A stretch of 7,587 nucleotides of DNA from positions 1-7,587 of the forward strand of contig CBFGXE010000073.1 in assembly GCA_965652645.1 (NCBI GenBank), given 5' to 3'. Shown here piece by piece: positions 1-5,256 of this stretch. Both the position numbers and the translations under genes were made by a program. Numbering within the stretch: position 1 is the stretch's first letter; every line of letters begins with the position of its first letter. The stretch comes from ZC4RG30 sp965652645. Lineage in GTDB: Bacteria > Pseudomonadota > Gammaproteobacteria > Steroidobacterales > Steroidobacteraceae. The notes beneath the pieces were generated by a model, which saw only the letters and a list, made by a program, of their open reading frames with translations, did no database searches and was not told where the DNA came from.

Positions 1-229
1 CGGAGATCATGATGCCGCGGTCGCCCATGCCGGCCATCACGTCCTCGCCCTTCACGTTGTCGGTGAAGGTGATGGTGGCCTTGCGGGTGTGCGGACGGGC
101 CTCGGTGCCGATCGTCAGCTCGCCATGCAGCATGATCCACTCGGTGGTCAGCTCAAGGTCCGCGTCATTGGAGAAGGTGAGCTTGCCGTCGATCGACAGT
201 CCGGCCAGCGCGGGCGGGCTGACGTCGAG
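1..229 (-). repeat. Left arm of a 229-bp near-identical inverted repeat (G8 core)
   Basis: The reverse complement of this segment aligns without gaps to 5440-5668. I count 8 mismatches, about 96.5% identity, most at third codon positions. The left end is cut by the window edge, so the true repeat may be longer. It lies wholly inside the two G8 coding regions and so is a paralogous-gene repeat, not a mobile-element terminus. Confidence 0.9.
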
Positions 230-421
230 CAGCACGCGCTTGTCCTTCTCGATGACCACCTTGTCACCCGCCACCGGCACCTTGCCGCCGGGCCAGGTGG
301 CCGGGTCGGACCAGGGGCTGCCCGAAGCAGCGCCCTGGGCCTTGAAGACCGCGAACGCGCCGCCGAGCAGCACTGCCGGAACCAGCGTATAAAGAAGGAT
401 AGAGCGGTTCTTTCTGCTCAT
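1..421 (-). CDS. Exported G8-domain protein, CEMIP/TMEM2-like paralogue, N-terminal part (runs off the left edge)
   Basis: The visible 140 codons start at the ATG on 421-419. An N-terminal export signal (basic SRKNR, hydrophobic core about residues 8-26 containing LVPAV, then AQGAAS) is followed by a G8 domain beginning at W37 (WSDPATWPGGKVPVAGDKVV, about 37-140). G8 domains have conserved glycines and lead into right-handed beta-helix folds in CEMIP, TMEM2 and PKHD1L1. The start is supported by a GGGGGG tract on 435-430, 8 bases upstream. Residues 65-140 match those of the plus-strand gene at 5257 with one substitution, so the missing part is probably also a CEMIP-like beta-helix. Expected role by family: secreted or surface protein that binds or cleaves a polysaccharide; the substrate is unknown. 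It is divergent from the BlaI-like gene, which is a candidate regulator. Whether the gene is complete beyond the edge cannot be seen. Confidence 0.9.
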   Translation of the reverse strand, partial: MSRKNRSILLYTLVPAVLLGGAFAVFKAQGAASGSPWSDPATWPGGKVPVAGDKVVIEKDKRVLLDVSPPALAGLSIDGKLTFSNDADLELTTEWIMLHGELTIGTEARPHTRKATITFTDNVKGEDVMAGMGDRGIMIS

Positions 422-480
422 GGATGTAGCCCCCCGTTTGGTTGGCCATCCTAAGCGAATCCTGACAGGGTAAGGAACCC
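422..480. promoter_or_regulatory. Divergent intergenic region between the G8 gene and the BlaI-like gene
   Basis: Only 59 bases separate the G8 start (421, minus) from the proposed CTG start of the repressor (481, plus), so the two promoters must overlap or lie inside coding sequence. On the minus strand, 435-430 is a GGGGGG ribosome binding site and TAGGAT at 453-448 is a possible -10 box without a convincing -35. On the plus strand, TAAGGA at 471-476 is a purine-rich ribosome binding site. GGATG (422-426) and CATCC (447-451) form a short inverted repeat. No known BlaI operator sequence was recognised. A BlaI-type repressor often binds its own promoter, so joint control of both genes is plausible but inferred. 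Confidence 0.4.
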
Positions 481-873
481 CTGCGGCCACCGCCCAGGAA
501 GCGTTTCGCAGGGCGGCAAACGGCCCTGCTCCACTTCGTGGAGCAGCAGGGCAGTGCCTCGGTGGGAGAGGTGGCGGCGCAATTCGGCGAATCGCTCAAC
601 CTGGCTCGCTCCACCGTACTCACCATGATGGAACGGCTGCGCGCCAAGGGCTTCCTGCGCCGGCGTCGCGTCGATGGCGTTTTCCGTTATTCCGGGGTTG
701 CCGGCGAGGACGTGCTGCAAGGCGCCGTGGCAGCCTTCGTTGAAAGGACCCTGCAGGGTTCGGTCAGCCCCTTCGTGGCCTGGCTGTCCCGCCGGGGCAA
801 GGTCAGTGAGGAGGAGCTGGCTGAGCTGCAGGCACTGGTGGAAAAGCTGCAGGCCACGCGCAAGGGAGACTGA
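481..873 (+). CDS. BlaI/MecI-family winged-helix transcriptional repressor (probable CTG start)
   Basis: The protein is a BlaI/MecI-type DNA-binding repressor: helix-turn-helix about residues 15-58 (LARSTVLTMMERLRAKGFL is the recognition-helix block, residues 41-59), a basic wing (RRRR, 60-63) and a helical C-terminal dimerisation region. Family members dimerise on operators and are inactivated when a partner M56 protease triggers their cleavage. The first conventional start is GTG at 538, giving 111 residues, but that removes the first helix. The in-frame sequence upstream (PPPRKRFAGRQTALLHF) reads as the missing N-terminus. The only other plausible start before the in-frame TGA at 463 is CTG 481, with TAAGGA just upstream, giving 130 residues, close to the usual family length. 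The gene lies 3 bases ahead of the M56 gene, so they form an operon. Confidence 0.85.
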   Translation: MRPPPRKRFAGRQTALLHFVEQQGSASVGEVAAQFGESLNLARSTVLTMMERLRAKGFLRRRRVDGVFRYSGVAGEDVLQGAVAAFVERTLQGSVSPFVAWLSRRGKVSEEELAELQALVEKLQATRKGD

Positions 874-876
874 GGC

Positions 877-2187
877 ATGGATGGCTTCATCGGGATGTTC
901 CTGGACCGGCTGATGGCGACCAGCCTGCAGACCATCGCTTTGACCGGATTCGCGTGGCTGCTTTGCCATTTCATGCCGCGACTTTCCCCGGGAACGCAAT
1001 GCTGGCTCTGGTGGCTTGTGGCCTTGCAGGCGCTGGCAGGATTGGTCGTCGAACCGATCCGGCTGCCATGGTTGCCCGTTGATGGCGCTCCTGCGTCCGC
1101 GCCGCTGCCCCTGGCTGGCGATGCGCCAGCGCCGGGAATGCCGGCAACCGCTTCCAGCCTGTCCACCTGGCATCTGGCGGCATTCCTCGCCTGGTCGGCG
1201 GGCCTCCTGGCGATGGCGGCCGCGACAACGTGGGACTGGCGTCGAGTCCGCGGGTGGCTGGCCAGTTCCTCAAGCTGCCCTGACGCGGGCACCGCGAACC
1301 TGCTGGCAGCCGCGTGCGCAGCGAAGGGCATTCGCAGGGTGCCGGAACTGCGCATCTCGCACCACGTGACCTCGCCCGTTCTGGTTGGCCTGATCTGCCC
1401 CGTTCTGTTGCTGCCCGCGCGCGAAACGTTGGGCGCGGCGGAGCTTGCGATGGCGCTGGATCACGAACTGGTCCACCTGCGGCGGAGCGATCTCTGGTGG
1501 GGCTGCGTTCCCGCCCTGGCGCGCCACATCTTCTTCTTCCACCCCTGCATGCACCTGGCCATGCGCGAATACATGCTCGCCCGCGAGGCGGCATGTGATG
1601 CGGCCGTCGTGCAGGAAAGGCGATTCGATCGTCGCGACTACGGCAGCCTGCTGCTGCGCCTCGGCACCCGGCGCGGCGTGCAGGGCGGGCTTTCCGTTTC
1701 TTCACCGACCTATCGCGCACTGAGCAGGAGGCTGGCCATGTTGCAGAACACTTCATTCCTGCCGCGGGCGGGATCCCTTTCCATCCTGGTCGTCGTGGCC
1801 GCCACGGGCATCCTGCCCCTGCGCCTGGTGGCCGCAGCCGCGCCAGCGCAGCAGCCGGAAAAAGTGGCGACCACCGAAGCGGTGGCTGCCGCAGCGGCGG
1901 ATACGGAGGCCGCCATTTCCTTCATGCCCGACATCGACGCCTGGTACCCGAGGACGTCAAAGGCCATGGGCGAGCAAGGCGTTGTCCGGGTCAGGGTCTG
2001 CTACGAGGAGAGCGGCAGGGTGACCATCACCGAAATCGCGGAAACCTCCACGCACGCCAGGCTGGACAGGTCTGCCTTGATGTATGCGAAACAGCTGCGG
2101 ATCAGGCCGGGCATTCAGGACGGCCGGCCCGTTGCCGGCTGCATGGTCGTGCCTGTCTGGTTCCGGCTGCCGGCACAGGAGGAATGA
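877..2187 (+). CDS. BlaR1/MecR1-like M56 membrane metallopeptidase with a C-terminal TonB domain
   Basis: This 436-residue inner-membrane protein has hydrophobic segments at about 12-32, 40-60, 97-118 and 300-322. The zinc protease motif HELVH lies at 196-200 and a second motif, EAACD, at 237-241 supplies the expected third zinc ligand (E237). Both are typical of the M56 family, whose activation leads to cleavage of the cognate BlaI repressor. After the last membrane segment comes an Ala-rich linker (about 322-345) and a TonB-C-like domain (about 350-431; GVVRVRV, LRIRPGIQDGRPV), predicted to be periplasmic. BlaR1 has a penicillin-binding sensor at this position; this protein has none, so beta-lactam sensing is not supported and the signal is unknown. 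AAGGGAG at 862-868 is a good ribosome binding site for the ATG. The gap of 3 bases after the repressor gene implies co-transcription and a sensor-repressor pair. Confidence 0.9.
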   Translation: MDGFIGMFLDRLMATSLQTIALTGFAWLLCHFMPRLSPGTQCWLWWLVALQALAGLVVEPIRLPWLPVDGAPASAPLPLAGDAPAPGMPATASSLSTWHLAAFLAWSAGLLAMAAATTWDWRRVRGWLASSSSCPDAGTANLLAAACAAKGIRRVPELRISHHVTSPVLVGLICPVLLLPARETLGAAELAMALDHELVHLRRSDLWWGCVPALARHIFFFHPCMHLAMREYMLAREAACDAAVVQERRFDRRDYGSLLLRLGTRRGVQGGLSVSSPTYRALSRRLAMLQNTSFLPRAGSLSILVVVAATGILPLRLVAAAAPAQQPEKVATTEAVAAAAADTEAAISFMPDIDAWYPRTSKAMGEQGVVRVRVCYEESGRVTITEIAETSTHARLDRSALMYAKQLRIRPGIQDGRPVAGCMVVPVWFRLPAQEE

Positions 2188-2330
2188 CCCACGGCGCCGG
2201 ATTTCGACAGCCGGATGCGGACAAGGCCTGCCTGACTGCCACCATCAGGCCAATGCACGAGCCCCCCCGCCGCATCTGCTAGACTTCCGGCGCCTTTTCA
2301 CTTTCCATTTCACCTTCGGGGGATCTCTCC
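2188..2330 (+). promoter_or_regulatory. Intergenic region with an extended -10 promoter and G-tract ribosome binding site for the cytochrome gene
   Basis: TG at 2277-2278 followed one base later by TAGACT (2280-2285) makes an extended -10 element. No good -35 is visible, which is tolerated by extended -10 promoters. GGGGGA at 2318-2323 sits 7 bases before the ATG at 2331. GCCTGA (2230-2235) and TCAGGC (2245-2250) can pair as a 6-bp stem with a 9-base loop, but no T-run follows, so termination of the M56 gene here is unproven. Confidence 0.5.
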
Positions 2331-2828
2331 ATGAACCGTCTGACTCGCATCGGCGTGGTCGCGGGTGCACTTGCTGCCTCGGCGATCGCGTTTTCCCAGG
2401 CCGGCCCTGGTGGCCCCAACCCTGAGGCGGCCGCCCGGTCTGCCGTCGAGACCCGGCAGGCTGTCTTCAAGCTGATCGGCAGCCAGAGCGGCTCCATCGG
2501 CGGCCTCGCCCGCCCCAATGCGCCGGCACCTGACCTCGCCGCAGTGGCGCGCAGCGCCGAGCGCATCCAGGTCCTCGCGGGGATGATCCCCGAGCTGTTC
2601 GCGAACAATCCCAACGTGCCGGCTTCGGTGAAGACCCGCGCCCTGCCCGCCATCTGGACGAACGCCGCGGACTTCAAGGCCAAGGCCGAGGCCCTGCAGA
2701 AGGCCGCCGGCGCGGTGGCTGCTGCCGCGAAGAGCGGCAATGTGGACGCCACCAAGGCTGCCGCCCGCGACGTGAACGGTGCATGCAGCTCCTGCCACGA
2801 AGGCTATCGCGGACCTGCTGTTCCGTAA
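2331..2828 (+). CDS. Class II cytochrome c (cytochrome c'), exported
   Basis: The 165-residue precursor begins with a signal peptide (NRLTR, then a hydrophobic stretch to about residue 22, likely cut after SQA at 24). The mature part is almost entirely helical and Ala-rich, consistent with the four-helix bundle of cytochrome c'. The c-type haem motif is at the C-terminus, C152-S-S-C155-H156 (CSSCHEGYR), which is the class II placement. The N-terminal helix (AVETRQAVFKLIGSQSGSIG, 38-57) and W109 (LPAIW) also fit the family. Haem would be attached in the periplasm and H156 would be the proximal iron ligand. Known roles of the family are electron transfer and binding of NO or CO; which applies here cannot be told. 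It appears to be a single-gene unit, with its own extended -10 promoter and a strong terminator 35 bases downstream. No redox partner gene is visible. Confidence 0.93.
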   Translation: MNRLTRIGVVAGALAASAIAFSQAGPGGPNPEAAARSAVETRQAVFKLIGSQSGSIGGLARPNAPAPDLAAVARSAERIQVLAGMIPELFANNPNVPASVKTRALPAIWTNAADFKAKAEALQKAAGAVAAAAKSGNVDATKAAARDVNGACSSCHEGYRGPAVP

Positions 2829-2862
2829 CAATCTGCAGCGACACCTGGGTCGCCAGATAAAG

Positions 2863-2898
2863 AAAAGGCCGAAGCGAAGGCTTCGGCCTTTTTTATTT
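2863..2898. terminator. Strong intrinsic terminator, probably bidirectional
   Basis: Bases 2863-2875 and 2880-2892 form a perfect 13-bp stem (AAAAGGCCGAAGC with its complement) around a 4-base loop GAAG. On the plus strand the T-rich tail TTTTATTT ends the cytochrome transcript. On the minus strand the stem is followed by TTTTCTTT, so it can also end the convergent gene at 2930-3814. Its position between two convergent stop codons fits this double use. Confidence 0.92.
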
Positions 2899-2929
2899 GC
2901 CCGCCCGGCAAAGGGCGCGCAACGCCCGA

Positions 2930-3814
2930 TCAGCCCCCCGGTCCCGGCGGCCGCGCGCGGCCACAGCCCGGCTTCGAGCACACCGTCACCTCGTGGATGT
3001 AACGGTTCTTGCCACCCTCCACGCGGAATGTCTGGCTGGCCTGGGTTCCCGGATCCTTCGGCTGGTCCTTGTCGAGCCACGGGAAGTTGTGCAGCACGGC
3101 CACGGCGCCCAGGGTCTCGTCGATCACGTAGCGCCGGTTGGTCACGTTGAGCTTCTCGGGGAAGGCACCCATGTCGCAGGTGTTGGCCTCCGGCTTGTCC
3201 TTGCCTGTGTTGATGCGGCCCTCGAGCCGATGGCAGGGCGTGCCATGCGGCACCGGCAGATCCGGAGCGTTCCAGTTGTCGAGGTAGGCATCGGCCGCCG
3301 CCTGGATCACCGCGCGCGTATCGCGCTTGCCGGCAGGGATCTCATCCCACTTCTCCACGCGCGTGACGGCCAGGTGCTCCGCCGCGCCGAACACCCAGTC
3401 ACCCTCGTCCGTCACCACCGACTCCACCTTCGAGGCCTTGCCGTCAGGCGTGGCTTCGATGCGGGTGTGGATCACATAGGGATGGGAGTGGGTGGCCGCC
3501 ACCAGTTCCGTGAAGGTGGCGCACTGCGTGGTGTCATGGAAGCTGCGGGTGAAGTCCACCTTCAGCGCCTCGGCCAGCACGCCCCTGGCGGGATCGACGG
3601 CCTTGTCGTTCTCCTGGTATTTCGCGTTGGCGGCCATGGGCAGCAGCGCAGGGCTGCCGGCCTTCTGGGCGCTGATGTAGGCGTCAGCCACCTTCTGCAG
3701 CGTTGCGCGGCTGCATTGCGCCGGCGCGCTGGCTGCCGCGGCCTCAGAGGCGAAGGCGACGCCCGCAAGGGCGACTGAGCAGGTCAGCATGGCGACCCTG
3801 GTTCGACTTCTCAT
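2930..3814 (-). CDS. Exported protein resembling DUF8021, two NTF2-like halves
   Basis: The 294-residue product has a signal peptide (RSRTR, hydrophobic core about 8-22, Ala-rich cut site near 26-28). The body shows two similar halves: LQKVADAYISAQ (39-50) opens the first and VIQAAADAYLDNW (169-181) the second. Each continues to a strand-rich end (HPYVIHTRIE, 111-120; NRRYVIDETLG, 227-237, and FRVEGGKNRYIHEVTVC, 263-279). I recognise the blocks CATFTEL, GDWVFGA, RDTRAVIQAAADAYLD, TPCHRLEG and NRRYVIDETLGAV as those of the DUF8021 family, known to me mainly from fungal secreted proteins. Six cysteines in the mature part suggest disulfides. Function is unknown; NTF2-like folds may be enzymes or ligand binders. 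I chose ATG 3814 over ATG 3820 because GGGGGG (3829-3824) is 9 bases from the former and only 3 from the latter. It converges on the cytochrome gene and shares its terminator. Confidence 0.8.
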   Translation of the reverse strand: MRSRTRVAMLTCSVALAGVAFASEAAAASAPAQCSRATLQKVADAYISAQKAGSPALLPMAANAKYQENDKAVDPARGVLAEALKVDFTRSFHDTTQCATFTELVAATHSHPYVIHTRIEATPDGKASKVESVVTDEGDWVFGAAEHLAVTRVEKWDEIPAGKRDTRAVIQAAADAYLDNWNAPDLPVPHGTPCHRLEGRINTGKDKPEANTCDMGAFPEKLNVTNRRYVIDETLGAVAVLHNFPWLDKDQPKDPGTQASQTFRVEGGKNRYIHEVTVCSKPGCGRARPPGPGG

Positions 3815-3904
3815 GGACATGTACCCCCCGGTAGATCGGATCCCGATGATGCGCCCATCGGCGCTTTCTTGTCATCGCGCGCGAGGGGCCCGGACGGACC
3901 CGCC
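3815..3904 (-). promoter_or_regulatory. Probable promoter and leader of the DUF8021-like gene
   Basis: On the minus strand ATGACA (3875-3870) and CATCAT (3851-3846), 18 bases apart, are a weak sigma-70-like pair, followed by the GGGGGG ribosome binding site (3829-3824). CCGATG (3843-3848) and CATCGG (3856-3861) form an inverted repeat with a 7-base spacer that covers the proposed -10, a possible operator. The 90-base gap after the upstream alkC-like gene makes a separate promoter likely but not certain. Confidence 0.35.
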
Positions 3905-5017
3905 TCAGCCCGTGCGCAAGTCGAAACCGGCGCTGGCCAGCCTGTCGCCATTGATGAGGAGGTCCACCGCGTGGCGCCCGGGATAGTGCCTGCGGGTAGT
4001 GAAATCCCTGATCACCTGGCTGCGGCCCAGCACCACCGTCTCGCGCGCCCCGACGGTGATTTCCTTCCACTTGAAGACCTTGGCCGCGCTGGAGCCGGAC
4101 TTCTTCACGTAATGCACGGCGAAATCCACCACCAGCCGCTGCGCGGCCGGCGCGGTGGAGACGAATTCCAGCGTGAAGGCGAGCCGCTCTCCCAACCGCA
4201 CCCTGGCCGGGCTCACCTTGAACTGCAGCACCTTCACCCGGGCCTTCCTGCCGGCCCCGATCACGGCCAGGGCACGGCGGTCGCCGGCCTTGATCAAGGT
4301 GCGCAGCGCGCGTTTTGCAATCCAGGCGGTATGGGCGTTGTCGAGCGGCCAGTGCCCCAGGCGTTCCAGCACCCAGTCCGGGTGCGCCCGCGTCACGTCA
4401 TTCAGGTGGTTCGCCACCGACTTGCGCACGTAGAGGCTTGGATCGGCGCGCAGTGTCTCCAGGATAGGGGCGGCCAGGTCCGGATCCGCGGCAATGGCCG
4501 GCAGGTGGAAGGACCAGGGCAGGCGCGGCCGCGTGCCCTCGCTGGCCAGGCGACGCACGTGCTCGTTGTCGTCTTCGGCCCAGCCGGCCAGCGTCGCCAG
4601 CGTGCCCGTGAGGTCATCGCGCAGGAACTCGCGGATCGCGAATTCAGAGGATCCGAAGCGGGTGAAGTATTTCAGCGCATCCAGCGACAGGGCCACGTGG
4701 GCCCGGCCGTGCAGGGCCACGTAATCCGGCAGGAACAAGGTGACAAAACCCGTCGGCATGCGGGGCGCCAGCTCGCGCAGGATGCCGAGCTGGCGCTGGT
4801 AATTGCCGGGCAGCACGGCGTGCAGGCTTTCGGTCATGCGCCGCAGCCGCTGCATCAGCGACAGGTCTTCCAGGTCCTTCAGCGCGATGCGCAGGAACTG
4901 CCGCTCGTCGAAGGCCGGATGGATGCCGCGCACCAGCCGGCCCACTTCCCGGTAGCGTGCAGGCGGAAACAGGGAGTCCTTGAGCGCGGCGGGCGGCTTG
5001 TCACTGCTGTCGGGCAT
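3905..5017 (-). CDS. alkC: AlkC-type DNA alkylation repair glycosylase (HEAT-like repeats plus Ig-like C-terminus)
   Basis: The 370-residue protein matches the AlkC branch of the AlkC/AlkD superfamily, glycosylases that remove positively charged methylated bases such as 3-methyladenine from DNA without flipping the base. Residues about 20-260 form consecutive helical HEAT-like repeats. Family signature blocks are visible: ASEGTRPRLPW (158-168) and YVRKSVANHLNDVTRAHPDW (196-215). From about 262 the sequence switches to beta-rich (VLQFKVSPARVRLGERLAF, later YPGRHAVDLLINGDRLASAGFDL), consistent with the Ig-like domain found in some AlkC proteins. It has no signal peptide, so it is cytoplasmic. 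An in-frame TAA at 5032-5030 excludes a longer protein. There is no clear Shine-Dalgarno sequence ahead of ATG 5017, so the transcript may have a very short or no leader. No Ada-type regulator or other repair gene is adjacent. Confidence 0.88.
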   Translation of the reverse strand: MPDSSDKPPAALKDSLFPPARYREVGRLVRGIHPAFDERQFLRIALKDLEDLSLMQRLRRMTESLHAVLPGNYQRQLGILRELAPRMPTGFVTLFLPDYVALHGRAHVALSLDALKYFTRFGSSEFAIREFLRDDLTGTLATLAGWAEDDNEHVRRLASEGTRPRLPWSFHLPAIAADPDLAAPILETLRADPSLYVRKSVANHLNDVTRAHPDWVLERLGHWPLDNAHTAWIAKRALRTLIKAGDRRALAVIGAGRKARVKVLQFKVSPARVRLGERLAFTLEFVSTAPAAQRLVVDFAVHYVKKSGSSAAKVFKWKEITVGARETVVLGRSQVIRDFTTRRHYPGRHAVDLLINGDRLASAGFDLRTG

Positions 5018-5057
5018 GGGTCGGCGACTTTAACTGTGGCCGCTGGCCGCGGCCTGC

Positions 5058-5085
5058 AAAAAAGACAGAAAGCTGCCTGGGCAGC
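5058..5085 (-). other. Small hairpin with T-rich tail upstream of the alkC-like gene
   Basis: GCTGCC (5072-5077) and GGCAGC (5080-5085) form an almost continuous palindrome. Read on the minus strand, a 5-bp stem with a CCAG loop is followed by the T-rich tract TTTCTGTCTTTTTT ahead of the alkC-like start. It might be a weak attenuator, a protein-binding palindrome, or chance; the stem is too short to call a terminator. Confidence 0.2.
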
Positions 5086-5170
5086 CCTGCCCTGCGCCAA
5101 CATCGCGCAAGAAATATGGATGGTTCGGTATTCGGTCGAGACTCGCCGCTGATCGCCGGAAAACGTGCAA

Positions 5171-5256
5171 GCGATAGCTTGACGACGCGCGAACGCGCTA
5201 TCCTGCGGCAACTTTTTTTAGGCCTGTTTGCAGGTTAACCCGGGGGCTTCGTTGCC
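5171..5256 (+). promoter_or_regulatory. Probable promoter, palindromic element and leader of the right-hand G8 gene
   Basis: TTGACG (5179-5184) and TATCCT (5199-5204) resemble -35 and -10 boxes but are only 14 bases apart, shorter than the usual 17. TAGCTT (5175-5180) would give 18. GATAGC (5173-5178) and GCTATC (5197-5202) are a 6-base inverted repeat overlapping these boxes, and GCGCG-AA-CGCGC (5187-5198) is a second one between them, so a repressor or activator could bind here. A T7 run (5213-5219) lies in the leader, and GGGGG (5242-5246) is the ribosome binding site, 10 bases before ATG 5257. Confidence 0.45.

Noticed and set aside
451..1173. 240-codon open frame on the minus strand
   Set aside because: It covers the repressor and the start of the M56 gene in antisense; no motif or start signal is seen.
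877..2187. Beta-lactam resistance regulation (BlaR1/BlaI proper)
   Set aside because: There is no penicillin-binding sensor domain and no beta-lactamase gene nearby, so only the family fold is supported, not the antibiotic function.
2230..2250. Intrinsic terminator after the M56 gene
   Set aside because: The 6-bp stem has a 9-base loop and is not followed by a T-run.
2310..3080. 256-codon open frame on the minus strand across the cytochrome gene and terminator
   Set aside because: It runs through the terminator hairpin and opposes a clear CSSCH cytochrome; there is no recognisable domain.
2897..3778. 293-codon open frame on the plus strand
   Set aside because: It is antisense to the DUF8021-like gene and begins beyond the terminator without a ribosome binding site; composition is that of a shadow frame.
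3869..5152. 427-codon open frame on the plus strand
   Set aside because: It is antisense to the AlkC-like gene, rich in G, Q, R and H with no domain I recognise, and overlaps a well-supported protein.
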